Of a stretch of 64,000 nt of DNA, positions 10,200 through 27,417 are shown one piece after another. Positions within the stretch are counted from its first letter, which is position 1. The number at the start of each line of letters is the position of its first letter. The stretch is from contig CM039502.1 of NCBI GenBank assembly GCA_022432975.1, positions 71,322,573 through 71,386,572 of the forward strand. The letters are read 5' to 3'. The notes below the pieces were generated by a model. The model did not search any database and was not told the origin of the DNA. It saw only the letters and a list, made by a program, of their open reading frames with translations. Origin of the DNA: Begonia masoniana. Lineage: Eukaryota; Streptophyta; Magnoliopsida; Cucurbitales; Begoniaceae. Position numbers and translations under genes: made by a program.

Positions 10200-12309
10200 C
10201 CACAATTACAAACAAACATAACACCTGTCATACACCCCAAAGTGAGCCCAAGACAGAACTGGAACGGCTCGGGCCAAGAAAGAATTGAACCGTCCAACCC
10301 AATGCGTCAATTTAATAAACCACAACGAAAGACTTAAATTTAATTTCTAAAACTAGACCCAAAATAAAGGTCCAATAATAAAATTCTGCTAGTATGAAAT
10401 ATAGTTTAAAACTGTGCGGGAAATAAAATAAATGAAATAATTATAGAGTAGCAATCTTCTAAAAAAATTCAAATAAGTCTTTTGAGATAAAATTAAATTT
10501 CTAAAGGTACAGTATTCAATTTACTCTCGCACCATCAAGTGAGACTCACTTTGAATAATTCTTGAAAGGGGGACTCGTTTGGAGTGAGTTGACTAAACTC
10601 AATAGGAATAAAATTTTACGTTTAACATTTCATATAACAATATGCGAGTATGTCCATTATGAAACAATTTAAATTTGAAAATCATACAGTAAAGCAAGTG
10701 ATAAAATATCCACTATAGTGTTATAGAAAAATAATTTAATTTTCTATTATATATTGGCCAGTTGTCTTTTTCTTCCATTTTCTATTACCACCAAAACCAA
10801 CTCTATAGGAACTGAAAAATGACCCTGCCATCTGACTAGTAGATCTAGTAGGAGTGGGATTGGAAGCAAAGATTTGATGGTGCCCAATAGTCCCCTTAAA
10901 GTTAGTACCAGTAGATTGATTGATGTTGATATGGCGGCTTGAAACCAGTCGATTGAGAAGTGAAAGTCTATGATCCATAATAATTGCGTTGATTTTGTTC
11001 CGAATATCCTCTACCAGCACAAAAATCAAGTCGGAATGTAGCTATATAAGTCGGTGCAAAATTTGCTTGAGTAGTTTTTTGATTAATTGGAGAGGTTTAA
11101 CTTAAATATCCAAGCTGCCCACAAGTATGACAAACTTAAGAACCTAAATGTCCACCACGGACTCCGGGCACCATGTTGTAAGCAATAAATAAAAAGACAA
11201 TACTCAACGATCGTTAAAGCCACAAAGTACTCTGACCAAGTTTAGGGCTTTGCGCCCAATAACAAGGCACATACAGCTGTCTAATTACTCTAGTTAGCAT
11301 TAAAGAATTAATAAAAATTAATTGTAAACAAAACAGCTGTGAAATAAATTAAATATGCATGCTCGAATTTTTAAACGTGTCCTGTGAAACTTTATACTTA
11401 ATATAAAATCCGATGTACCTTAGAATAGATTTGTTCTTTAATATAAGAATGCGCCTCAAAAATTAGTTTTGGAAAACAATGTAATGTCCGACTATAGGTA
11501 ATAACGTACATTGTAAGATTGTCACATTTCGCGAAAGATTGAGACAGAACAGGGAACAACTCCCCCAAAAGTTGACCAAATCACCCGACCCTTAACATTA
11601 CAAAAATCTTTATTGAAAGTAAAGACATGGCCCAAAAAAGCTAGGCTAATTTACATGTCCAATAGTGACATCAGATAGTATAATAATAAGATTCCAAAAT
11701 ATAATAATTTGTGCCTTGATAAAACACATCATGATACAAAGTACTAACTTCAAACAGCGAGTTACTGCAGTAAAATAATATTAAAACTCACCTACGAGAG
11801 TCACTTAAAAGAAAATTAAATAACAACTAAAACAATGTCGCAGGCTAATTCTGCGCACCCCTAATCGGGGTGAGTCAACTAAACGGAGTAGTGATAGAGT
11901 TTTACATTCAGCGTTAGAGTAAAGAAAAACGTGTGAGCATTGTAATATAAAACATTTTTATAAAAACTGAACATAAACAATCAATGAGCCAAGGTTCAAA
12001 ACATCTCACTGTAGTGGGGTACTTACTTAAAATGGGTTGTCACTGAATAATATTAGCATTTCAGTAAAAATCAAGTCATTCACAAACTTTGAACACACGA
12101 TTTCATAGACAAACAATAATAATTATGATACTCGATGATTGCAAAGCCACAAACAACCCTAATCAAGTTGAGAATTTTTCACTCATGAACCCGATACATC
12201 CAGTTGTCTCATTACTTTAATTAACAACAAACAAACACATTCTCAACAGATCAAATATGCATAACACATTTTCTTCCTCTATCAAATTTTTCTCTCTCAA
12301 CCTTCTAAT
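10200..12309. repeat. Two diverged direct copies of an unknown repeat
   Basis: Similar word order occurs twice: AAAGCCACAAAGTACTCTGACC at 11217 resembles AAAGCCACAAACAACCCTAATC at 12143, each followed by a CAGTTGTCT-like segment. GTGAGTTGACTAAACTCAATAG (10585) resembles GTGAGTCAACTAAACGGAGTAG (11870). They look like two decayed copies of one LTR or other repeat, but I cannot set the ends. Confidence 0.35.
10736..11160 (-). pseudogene. Possible decayed copia gag fragment
   Basis: A 97-codon minus-strand ORF (10736-11029) is basic and Ser/Asn/Gly-rich, ending in GGNRKWKKK. Just upstream on the same strand a VCHTCGQLGY stretch resembles the start of a copia zinc knuckle. The homology is weak and the rest of the element is not visible. 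Confidence 0.3.
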
Positions 12310-12314
12310 GATAC

Positions 12315-13173
12315 TGTAATGACCCGCCAGGCTCCCCGACAGGCCATGCAGTCTGGCCCACTAGCCAACCGACACTGCCATGTGGTTTCTCTCAGACCGT
12401 CTCACGTGTACTCACCATCTTTCCTCACCACCGGGTAAATGGGGGGTATGCCTTCCCAGAGATTAGAACCATGGCCCCCAGGTCTACATAACCAAGGGTT
12501 CACCATCTCTGGTACCATTTGAGCTACTAGCTCAAGTGGTACCAGAGATGGTGAATCCTTAGTTATGTAGACCTGGGGGCCAGGATTCTAATCTCTGGGA
12601 AGGCAAAAACCCTCATTTACTAGGTGGTGATGGAAGATTGTGAGTACAAGTGGGACGCCCTGAGGGAAACCATGTGGCAGTGTCGGTTGGCTAGTGGGCC
12701 GGACTGCACGGCCTGTCGGGGAGTCCGGCGGGTCGTTACAAAAAAAAGGCATTTTTTTGTATCGACTGACTGGGTTCCCCCGGCCCAGGCACTGCCACAT
12801 GGCAGCCACACAGGCCCACTACGTGTACTCACGATCTTCTCCCACCACCTAGTTTGATCAGAGTTTTTGCCTCCTCAGGGATTCGAACTCAGGCTCCCAA
12901 GCTTCATAACCATGGGTTCACCATCCCTGGTACCACTTGAGCTAACTGTACCACTTGAGCTACTAGCTCAAGTGGTACCAAGGATGGTGAACCCATGGTT
13001 ATGAAGCCTGGGAGCCTGGGTTCGAATCCCTCGGGAGGCAAAAACTCCCCACAAACCAAGTAGGGGAGAAGATCATGAGTACACGTTATGGGCCTGTGTG
13101 GCTGCCACGTGGCAAGGCCCTGTGGAAGCATGGACTGCACGGCTCAGGCGGGGGAACCCGTCGGGTCGTTACA
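12315..13173. mobile_element. Composite palindromic element with LTR-like ends and tRNA-like boxes
   Basis: Bounded by TGTAATGACCC and GGGTCGTTACA and by an exact 5-bp TSD, GATAC (12310-12314 and 13174-13178). It consists of two foldbacks: unit A (12315-12740, hinge near 12525) and unit B (12758-13173, hinge near 12964), joined by about 17 bp of A, GGC and T runs. Each folds almost end to end. No protein is encoded. The termini match those of the chromovirus-type LTRs nearby (for example GGGTCGTCACA at 46611), so movement by such an integrase is a plausible inference. Confidence 0.8.
12964..13029 (+). other. tRNA-like A box and B box in foldback unit B
   Basis: TAGCTCAAGTGG (12964-12975) fits the Pol III A-box consensus and GGTTCGAATCC (13019-13029) is a perfect B box, 43 bp apart, as in tRNA genes and SINEs. 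Unit A has the same A box near 12531 but a degenerate B box. Whether Pol III reads it is unknown; it does not fold as a complete tRNA. Confidence 0.55.
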
Positions 13174-13197
13174 GATACACTTCCCAAAACATCTTAA

Positions 13198-14565
13198 TGT
13201 TGACTTATAGAGTGTTTAAGTCTAAATATGTTTTTGATTATGTATTTGAATGTAATTTGATTATGTTTAATATATGAGAATAATGAGTTATACATATGAG
13301 AATTTTCTGTTGTAAATGCCCTTGAAAAGGGTATTTTAGTTGTTTAAATTATTTAGTTTAGTGTTCAGGATTTAATAGTTAAACAGGGCTGAAAACTGTT
13401 AAATATTCTACGTCTTCCGATGGCCTTTCAAAGAAAAGATTACTTTTGTCGGTAGCTAAACGACAAAACAAGCTACACATACCGCTGGCGTTTCAAAGTC
13501 TTCTAAAGAGTAACTCTGCCGATAGCTAGACGACAAATTTCTGAAGACTTCCACCGATAGTGGCTCAGCACTGTTAAAGCTTACATCTACCGATGATATT
13601 TCAAGAAAAGCTTCTATCGATAGCAGTCCAGCTGTTTAAAGAAACATATACCGATGGCGGTTCAGCGTTATAATGTTACTTCTACCGATACCGGTTCAAT
13701 CAATGTAATGTCGCATCTGCCGATGGCGTTTCAAGTTACATCTGCCGATGGCATTTCAAGATACATCTGTCGATGGAGTTTTAAGATGCTTCTGCCGATG
13801 GAATTTCAGGATGCTTCTGCCGATGGAATTTTAAGATGCTTATGCCGATGGTTTTTTAAAGATACTTCAACCGATAGTATTTTAAAGACTTCCACCGGTG
13901 ATCTTCCGCTAGAATTCAAAATAACCGCGAAGCTACAGTGACGTCGTCCAAAGCCTTAACTCTAGATCATTAATGGCCGACGAGTGAAAGCGACTCCAGA
14001 ACGCAACGGCTAGCTGTCTAAGTACGGAAGCTTCTCCAACGGTAATATATTTCCTTATCCAGTAAGAAGCATTCAATGAAGATAGCCGATTAGCAGACAG
14101 AGTATTTAAGCAAAAAAAGATAGCTCAAAAAAAAACTTTTGAAAAATTCATTTCTGAGCCCTAACGAGCAAAATTTTCATACTCTGTATTTTCATCTACT
14201 CTTCTCGAATCCTGAACTTGAGATTTAATCTTTAAGGGAGAGTAGTTTGTTCTAATTTTTACAAACTCACATTTCTGTAAAGGCAGTGGATTGTCGCTCG
14301 TGAAGAGCAATCCAGAATCTGTGTAAGGCAGTAGATCGACACCCGGAAGTTCGATCTTGTTTTCTCGTGAGGAGAAGTTTAAAGATTTTCAAGAGGGAAA
14401 CCTTGAAGTGTGGATGTAGGCAGGTTTTGGCCGAACCACGTAAAAACTCGTGTGTTGGATTTTGTCACTCTCTCCTTTATTTTTATTGTTTGATTGTTTG
14501 CCGTTAGATTAAAAAAATTCAAAAATGTCTAATTCATCCCCCTCTTAGACAATCTCGATCCTACA
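13198..14565 (+). mobile_element. Solo LTR of the SIRE-like copia family
   Basis: Starts TGTTGACTTATAG and ends CTCGATCCTACA, as do the LTRs of the element at 25611-36171 read on the minus strand. Shared internal text includes AAATGCCCTTG and AAGGGTATTTTAGTT. Flanked by CTTAA (13193-13197) and CTCAA (14566-14570), a TSD with one change. No internal region remains. Confidence 0.85.
13412..13905 (+). repeat. CCGATGG microrepeat array in the solo LTR
   Basis: Words such as TCTRCCGATGGCRTTTCAA recur every 25-40 bp with drift. This is the same strand-equivalent motif (CATCGG / CCGATG) as in the arrays at 26330-26940 and 35340-35960. Confidence 0.8.
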
Positions 14566-14570
14566 CTCAA

Positions 14571-16261
14571 CCACCCCTTCTAATAACCTCACGACCAAAG
14601 CTCATGTCATTAGCCCAAATAAATTTAAACTAACTAAATAAATGAAAGATCACAAAATCATACCTTTCAAATATCTGAATTTTACAAAGTGGAGATTGCT
14701 AGACTTTTGAATGTCATGAATTCTAATTAAGCTATGTTGGGTCATATTTGGTATCAGAGTTCTTTAATTACTCTATATATAGTTGTTTAGGTCGCAAAAC
14801 TCCAATTGTACCTTGATATTTTTTAGTGAATTTTCTCCATTTACCTTTGATTTTTCTTATTAGGATTTTTCAAGTTAAATTTGGTTGTCAAAATCTTATA
14901 TATATGTTTTAGTTCATTGTTCGTTTTGTAACAAAAAAACACTACATTTTAACTTGGAAATCCACCCATCTAAAAGAAAAATGAGCACAGCTATGAGATA
15001 AGCTTTAAGCATGAAATTAATGAGATTAAAATAAGTTCTTGTCTCAATTGATCTAAAGAAACAAAATTAAACTTTCTTCAAAAAATTAAATCTAGCTAAT
15101 GAAAATATTAAAGGTTTCATCACCTACAAAATCTCGACAACACCTGATCGTGTGCACAGTACAAAAACACTTTCAATATCAGGACGATCAGACCACACAT
15201 TGATCGACAGCAGATGATTTCTTTTTCTTTTTTATTTTCTCCTTATTTCTATTTCCACTTTTATCAAATAAACTCAAACAAAGACATGTAATGATTTCAA
15301 ATCTATGATGGTTTAAGTTCAAATATTATCTAAACTAAACTAAGTCTATTTAGTTGATCAAATGCTGGAATAAACATTTATTTGAATACACATCAATTTA
15401 TTTTGAGTAAATTAATCAGTTTTTTACATAAATAAAGTTCATCGGACGTGAAAATGTGATTTTTTTAAATTTAATCTTAAAAGGTAGAAATGGGTCCCAT
15501 TCGGCAGCCAACACGTGCGCTCTAACATGGTCGAAATTATAGGAATCATCATCTTCCCACGTGGCAATCGACCTTTCCTTGGATTTAAAATTTACAATTT
15601 AATTAAGTTTTTCTATGAACCCATCGATGGTGAACTGGATTTCCACGTTTAGGTCTGATTTTGGAGAAAACTAATAATTAAACCACGAAGAGTGATGAGT
15701 AGCAGAAGGACCTAGGTCGCTTTAGAATACAAGTGAGGATGATGAATCCACGTCTCAAGGCTGTCTAACAGCCGTTTTGGAAGATATTTAGGTGGATGAT
15801 CAAATGCCTACTAAGTGATGCACGTATGCTTGCGATCAACACCAGATATCATGTAAGATGATGGCAATAAAAGACATGATTTGATTTGAGTAGTTATAAT
15901 TATGGGACCTCATCGTACTCCATTGTCATTGATTGATTGCAACAAATCATGTTACCTCTTTTCACAAATATAAGCCTTTTTCTCACTTTACTCTGATACC
16001 ATGTTACTCAAATTTTAAATGTGTAAATATTATATGCTAGTCTAACATTTTAAGTAATAAAAAATTCATGTGCGAAGAATTAGGTCAAGTGATTACGTAA
16101 TTAAAGTAACGTGAATTAAGTCTTAAGTTTAGGTAAAAGGTCAGGAGGATATGAGGTGATGGAAATGAAAACTTGCAGACCTAAACCACAAGGCCCTAGT
16201 AAAGGTTATATAAACAAATAAGGCTTAGTCTAATCAGTGGGACTTCGTTTTCACCATATTC

Positions 16262-16264
<3 letters not shown>
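14571..16264. other. No gene seen
   Basis: A/T-rich sequence without a convincing ORF. TTGGTATCAGAGTTC near 14747 (plus) and TACTCTGATACCATG near 15989 (minus) resemble tRNA-Met primer sites of decayed copia elements, but no LTRs can be paired with them. Confidence 0.5.

Positions 16265-16292
<28 letters not shown>
16265..16292. repeat. (CT)14 microsatellite
   Basis: Pure CT dinucleotide run followed by AGAGGG. Confidence 0.95.
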
Positions 16293-17600
16293 AGAGGGAC
16301 ATGAACCCCTGTCTCCTGCATTTTTAGACACTGTTTTTTCCACAGTAATTCATTATTGAGTTTCTCCTTTTTGGACAGTCAGTTCCATCAGAACAGTTAA
16401 AAGAGAAAAAAAGCATAATATTGCTAGTTCGATTTAAGTTGAGTAGTTTCATAATTCATACCTCTAAATGGTTTAAGATTTGATAACAATACGAGGATTG
16501 AACCATCCCCGTCAACCCACCCGTGTTTCTGAGAGAACTACTGAAATCACATCAATTATTTGTTTCGTTTGATGATTGGTTGGACCACAAGATTTGAAAA
16601 ATACTAAAATTTGAATCTATTCTTTTGATGACAAACTCTTAACGAGGCTATAGGCTTCGTTGAAATTACAGAACAATGTGTTGACCAATTGAGTTGTAAT
16701 AAGTTTAAACTAATCAATTAGATTGATAATCTAATTTAGTAAAATTGATAATGTCATGATAGTTTTCTGTGATGTTTTATATAACATGTTGTGTCATATA
16801 ATTACGATCTTTTTGTTAATTTTTTCAAAAATCAAATGTTCAATGTTCAAATTTGATGACCAGTGATATGTCATTTTCAATCTGGCTGCTTGTTTTCGTC
16901 GAGTAACCTACAGATGCAACTATGAAGAATTCTTTTGTTTTATTTGAAATAAAATGCAATTTACACGGAAATTTAATGGTATTTATTATAATATTAAAAA
17001 AATCAACAAAAAATACAACTTTCTAGTTGTAATCAAATATGCTAGTTCCAAACCGACAAAAGACTATGTTTGATCGAATTTTGAAAAATTATCACCTTCG
17101 AACCGAATTCGTTAAAATTGAAAAATGCCACCATACATTCTACACGATGGATTTAAGTAAAATTATATATTGACAAGAAAACCAAAAAGTAAAAAGTATG
17201 CTCTTAAATTATCGCTAAATCATGATCTAAATTTCATTTTTTTCTTTAAAATTAGATATTCAAATATAACATATTGTAATTTCCTCCTAGTTTTTTATGC
17301 TACCATCCTACGTGCAACTAAACGTGCACCTCTTTTCTGTAACAAGGAACAGAATAGGTAAAAAAGATTTAGGACTTTACCCAATCTAGTATTCAGTATC
17401 AGATGCCTAAAAATAATGCTAAAAAAAGCACACGCAGCATTATAATCCAAGTTTCAAATTATCTCCATAACAAAATTACAACATAGAAGAGAAAAAAAGA
17501 ATGCTATTTAAATTCCACAATTGTAAAACCCTGAAGTTCCATGGGATCTCAATGGAAGCTTGAACCAATCCATATGCGTATTTATGAGAAAGATATCCAA
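16293..17600. other. No gene seen; 3' flank of CDC48
   Basis: A/T-rich, no ORF of interest and no repeat recognised. The 3' untranslated part of the CDC48 transcript should lie just below 17624. Confidence 0.5.
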
Positions 17601-17623
17601 AGTTTGACATCGACTAAATAAAC

Positions 17624-22167
<4,544 letters not shown>

Positions 22168-22283
22168 GGTGGAAAACTGAGGTAGACGAAGAAGACGAGT
22201 GTAGAGAGAGAGCGGGGGAGAAACCGTAGGAAGAGGAGGAGATTAGGAAACAGAGATCTGAAGGGGGAGATGGTGGGAGATAC

Positions 22284-22290
22284 TTATATA
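22284..22290 (-). promoter_or_regulatory. TATA box of CDC48
   Basis: CCTATATAAGT on the minus strand, about 117 bp upstream of the ATG. The leader between them is purine/GA-rich, as in many plant 5' UTRs. Confidence 0.6.
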
Positions 22291-22329
22291 GGCACTCCAG
22301 TCTCTCCCTTTCTTGTTTCAAAAGAAAAG

Positions 22330-23296
22330 ATTTTGCTTTTTTTTTTTTTTTAATTTCAATTTTAGATTAAACTTTTGTTACAAATTTTAAATTTCTAGAA
22401 CATTCTGCAAATTATAAGCTTCCTTGCTTCATCCGTTAACCTGTAATACCCTGCATCGTTTAAGCTAGAAAAAAAAACGTGTCTTATTGTTAACTCGATA
22501 CATATGATAATTTGAATTTTACATTTTGTGACTTTGACATTCTCATGTGTTACAAAATGGGCTGCAAAGGGCTTAGTAAGGATAAATATTAGTATCTACT
22601 ATGCGCTGCTAGTGGGTCCGACGCAAATTCTATATATGTAACATTATTTGGAATGTTGAATCAGATGAAATATAATCCTTTCGAATTTATTGAAGAATTT
22701 CAAATAAATTATCTTTAATAAAGATAATTGAAAGTTGATTTTGAGTGGGTCAAGAAAGGAAAACTATTCTATCTCTCTATAATACTATGTTGGCTTTTGG
22801 AATGTGATCTAGTGGATACTCGAATAGTTTCTACCGTGTCACGAGACTCAATTTTTTGTACAAGAAGTTTTTCTCAAATGGTGTTTTTGGACAACAACCA
22901 CGAGAAGCAAATCTCATAAAAAAACTACTTGATAGTTGTTGGTCACGCACTTTATATATATTAATTTATTATTTGTTTTATATATGCATGGTATAAGTAA
23001 AAGCATACAACTTAACACCGTAGAGGAATTGATTATATTACTCCCAACCCCGTGAAATTGGGTAAATTAACATCAAAGTGGTGCTTCAGTCTTAATTTAT
23101 TGAAATGTCATACTAATGAAATATAGATTGATGAGTGTAATTTAAAATAGGTATTTGAAGTAAAAATGAAACTAAAGAAAGTTTGATGGGCATTTTGTGA
23201 TTAAATAAATGAGTTTTAATAAGGATAATGCCATTCTTTTTGGCATTTTAGCAACCATAGGGAGAGAGCTCAAGAAAGGGGGAGAAAAGAAGAGGA
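22330..23296. other. No gene seen; CDC48 upstream region
   Basis: A T run (22338-22351) and A/T-rich sequence. A minor ORF at 22728-22919 has no recognisable motif. The copia nest begins at 23297. Confidence 0.5.
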
Positions 23297-23743
23297 TGTT
23301 AGATTTCTTAAACGATCTAACATGTTTTAGCGACTAAAATTAAAGCATTTATATTCATAAGGAATAAAATTAATTTTACCTCTCGTCATTGATGATTGAA
23401 AACAGTTACGGTTGCTTTCCCTTTGGTTTAGTCTCTTTTAAACCCTCAACAAACTCTGAATGATTGTGTATTTCTTTTAAATGAGATGTTAGGTCTAGAG
23501 GATCCTTTACCACATGAATTCTTCGTTGTACAAAACTCCTCCCATCAAGAGGTTTTCCTTCGTCAAAGTCTCTCTATAGAAAGACTCTTCGTCAAGATGA
23601 CAAACTTCAGCAAGATTCGTAGATCTTGCTAAACAAAAAAATACAAAAAGAAAAGAATTTCTTTCTGCATGAGGTATTGTGAATTATGGGCATGTGTCCA
23701 TTATTATAAAGAGGCACTCCACAAAACTAGACCACATCCAACA
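23297..23743 (-). repeat. 3' LTR of the ancient copia element
   Basis: Printed strand runs TGTTAGATTTC to CATCCAACA. Aligns along its length with 54592-55013; shared blocks include ACCTCTCG, TTTAGTCTC and GACAAACTTCAG. Confidence 0.85.
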
Positions 23744-24027
23744 TTCTCCTACTTGGTCTGACTTTTATATAATTTCTGTAGTAAGTAAACGCAATACATG
23801 AATCACAACAAAAAAAATCTCTTTATATAATTGAGAATTATCTTTCATGTATCACAATGCATTATGTTACTTTCTTTATTGTACATAAAATTAATGAACG
23901 AACCCTATATTTATTCCAAGTCCATTAATTAAGTATATTTCTCAATCATAAATGTGTACACAAAATATATCAGTATGAGAAATATTATAAGAAGAGTCAA
24001 TCAACATTCGTTATTAGAAAAAAAAAA

Positions 24028-25409
24028 TTACATAAAGGAACCAAGTCTCATTTTCTTTACATGATCTTTAAATTTCAAAATTGACATGCATTTGGTTAAA
24101 AGATTGACTATCATCAATTTAATGCTAATGTGTTTGATGCTCACTAGAACATCATTAACACGTTCTCTTATGACTAAATACTTAACGTCGATGTGCTTAC
24201 TTCGACTACCACTTTTGTAATTTTTAGCCATAAAAACAGCAGTCAAGTGTTGTTTTGCCTTTCTCCAAGATACAACTCTATCTGAAAACATAAATATGTA
24301 TCATGATGTGATTTACGTGAATCAACACAGCAACAAAGTCTGAATCAGAGTATCCAATTACATCCAAGGTATCAATCTATCTATACATAAGCATGTAGTC
24401 TTTGGTTCCTTGAAGGTACCGTAACACTTTCTTTGCAGCAATCCAGTGGTTTTTATCTAGATTACTTTGATTCCTTCCTAACATCCCAACAACAAATGCA
24501 ATGTCAGACCTTATGCAGATATGAGCATACACCAGACTTCTAACAATCAAAGCATATGGAATGTTCTTCATTTATTCCCTCTTAGGCACTGGTTCTCATG
24601 GAACTTGTTACCCTTCACAATTGGAGCTTTACTAGGTGAACAATTTTTTGTCTGAAATCTCTTTAAAACTTTATTGATATAAGTTTTTTTAGACAAGTAT
24701 AAAGTTTCATGGAATCTGTCTTAATGAACCTTAATACCAATGACATAAGATGCATCACTCATGTCCTTCATATCAAAGTTTCAGAGAGAAATTGTTTCAC
24801 CTTATGTAATAAATTTTTATCATTAGTTGCAAGTAAAATATCATTCACATATAGAACTAAATAATAAATTTGTTTGAATTCATATAGAACTTACATCATC
24901 AGGCAACTTGACAATATCTCAGATTCTATTTGAATTCATAGATTCATTTCATCTTTCATAGCATCATATCATAAACTTGATTTGCTACAACTTATAGCTT
25001 GTGAAGACGTCTCATGATAATTTTTGGCTCCTACATTATAGTCTGATTCTTGTAAATATGTCACATAATCACTAGGAATAGCTGATTTTCTTTCTCTAAT
25101 AAATCTTTGTAGTGTTGTTCCAACATTTTCTTGATAATTTGTAGTTCAACTGGTTGATCAACAATTTTTAAAACTTCCTCAAGAATTTTATCTACTAGAT
25201 TATCATTAACAACTTGTGAAATATCATTTATTGATTGTTCAACACTCATTTGGACTCGAGGAGTGTTATGAACAACAATCAATCTATCACTTGAATTAGA
25301 AGGTTAAATATCAATGTGATCTCTTTCATAAACAATATCTTCAAACTGATCACTCACACTAATCAAGTCATTCTCAATAAATTTTGCATTTCTTGATTTT
25401 AGTGTTATA
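24028..25409 (-). pseudogene. RT and RNase H remnants of the ancient copia element
   Basis: 24028-24291 encodes the RNase H C-terminal part (SKHIDVKYLVIRE, then VNLLTKCMSI where families have DxxTKPL). 24377-24571 holds the ALGRN-like/ IRSDIAFVVG segment with VLRYLQGTKDYML. Near 24840-24890 the RT core reads YVNDILLA in place of the usual YVDDILLA, so a catalytic Asp is lost. 25020-25409 is the variable IN-RT linker, including PSDYVTYLQESDYN and FIENDLISVSDQF. Stops and frameshifts are frequent. The upstream part continues beyond the insertion at 25415-37135. Confidence 0.8.
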
Positions 25410-25610
25410 AGATGTGAAATCGTGATTAGATATGCGGTGTCGTAACACTTCTTGTGACACCAATAGAAAACAACAGTAATGGACAGTAAAGAAATGTGTA
25501 AAGAATGAGACACAAGGTTGGTAACGTAGTTCGGCAAATTGCCTACGTCTGCGGGGCCACGCCCAGATTTAAAAACATTTCAGAGTGTTTATAAAGTTAT
25601 AAGACAACCG

Positions 25611-27149
25611 TGTAGGATCGAGATTGTCTAAGAGGGGGGGTGAATTAGACTTTTAAACTTAATTTATTAAGCTATTCAATTTCTCTCTTGTTACTAACTG
25701 GTTAGAACACAACAAATAAGCAAACAGTAAATATGAGAGAGAGAGAAAGTTGACACCACAGTTTTTAACGTGGTTCGGCCAAGCTTGCCTACGTCCACGC
25801 TCCAAGGCTCCCCCTTGAAGATTCTTAACCTTCTCCTCATGAGAAAAAACAAGATCGAAATTCTGGGCTTCGATCTACTGCCTCTTACACACTGAATTAC
25901 TCTTCACGGGCGAAAATCCACAGCCTTTTACAGAATAGTGAGTTTGTAAAAATCAGAACAAACTACTCTCCCTCAAAGATTAAATCTCAAGTTCAGGATT
26001 CGAGAGGAGTAGATGAAAATTATAGAATATGAGAATTTCGCACGTTAGGGCTCATAAAAATGATTTTCGCAAAAAGTTCTTCCTTCGAGCTAACTTCTCG
26101 GCTTAAATACTCTGTCTGCAATCGGCTCTAGGTATTGAATGCTCTTATCCGAATGTGGAAACTTTGTTACCATTGGAGCAGCATCCGTACAAAGTAGATA
26201 GCCGTTGCATTCTGAAGTTGCTATCGTGCTTCGCCATTAATGATCAGAAGTTAAAGCTCCGGGCAAGGTCACTATTGCTTCGCGGCATATTCAAATCTGG
26301 CGGAAAACTCTGTTCATAGGTAGATGTAGTTTTAAAAGCATGAACCGCTGTCGGTGGATTCAGCTTTAAAACCTTGTACCGTAGAAAACCGAATCGTTAT
26401 CAGAAGATGTAGTAGTGAAGTCTTGAACCGCTATCGGAAGACGTAGCTTTAACACGCTGAACCACTATCGGAAGACGTAGCTTTAAAAAAGCTGGCGGAA
26501 GGTGTTGTTCCTTGAAGTACTCCGCCTTTGTCGTTTAGCTGGCGGAAGACTTAGGCTTTGAACGACTTCAACTTTTGTCGTTTAGCTAGGGGAAGACTTA
26601 GGCTTTGAACGACTTCAACTTTTGTCGTTTAGCTACTAGACGATGTTGAACTTCAAAGAGCCAGCGGATGATTTTCTTTGAACGCCATCGGATGATGTTG
26701 CTTTAAACGCCATCGGATGATGAATCATTTTGTCATTTAGCAATCGGATGATAAATCTTTGAACGCCACCGGATGATGTTCTTTGAACGACTTCATTTTT
26801 GTCGTTTTGCTATCGGATGAAGTAGTCTTTGAGCGACTTCACTTTTTGTCGTTTAGCGACAGGTGGATGCAACTCTTTTCTTCTTCAATCGGTGGATGTA
26901 ACCTTTTCTTCTTCAATCGGTGGATATAACTCTATTTATTAGTTTTTCAACCCTGTTATACTATTTAGCCCTGTACACTCAACCACAATTGTTAGAAAAC
27001 TAAAATACCCTTTCCAAGGGCATTTCCAACAGATTAAATCACATGCATAATTCAATATTCTCATTTAATAAACATAATCAAATTACATACTTAACATTCA
27101 AATACATCATTAAAAACTTAGTTAGACTTAAGCACCATTTAAGTCAACA
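25611..27149 (-). repeat. 3' LTR of the SIRE-like element
   Basis: 1539 bp. On the minus strand it reads TGTTGACTTAAATGG to CTCGATCCTACA. The adjoining polypurine tract, AATATGAGGAGAT, is at 27150-27162. Confidence 0.92.
26330..26940. repeat. CATCGGATGATG / TATCGGAAGACG microrepeat array in the LTR
   Basis: More than a dozen degenerate copies of YATCGGATGATG, TATCGGAAGAYGTAG and TTTTGTCGTTTAGC at 25-60 bp spacing. The 5' LTR holds the matching array at 35340-35960, differing by point changes and 1-2 bp indels only. Confidence 0.88.
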
Positions 27150-27417
27150 ATCTCCTCATATTTGATGATGACAATCTATGAGTATAAATTTGATTAAACA
27201 TTACTCTCCCCATAATGTTAGCTCCCCCACAGCATATGCATACATTCCAATTTCAAACACAAATCATATCCAGTATTCAACTAATTTCTCAACACAGCAT
27301 CAATCAAACAATCAAACACTTTCTCCCCCATTGACATTATCAAAAAAATAAGGAAAAAGAGACAATTGTACCAATGTGCAATAACAGAAAAAAATGTAAA
27401 GCTGGTTACAAAAGAAA

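Noticed and set aside
13019..13029. True tRNA gene at the A/B-box pair
   Set aside because: The boxes are present but no acceptor stem, anticodon stem or normal 3' end can be folded around them, and the sequence is part of a palindrome.
26330..26940. CRISPR-like array
   Set aside because: Repeats are short, degenerate and unevenly spaced, inside a plant LTR and present identically in both LTRs.
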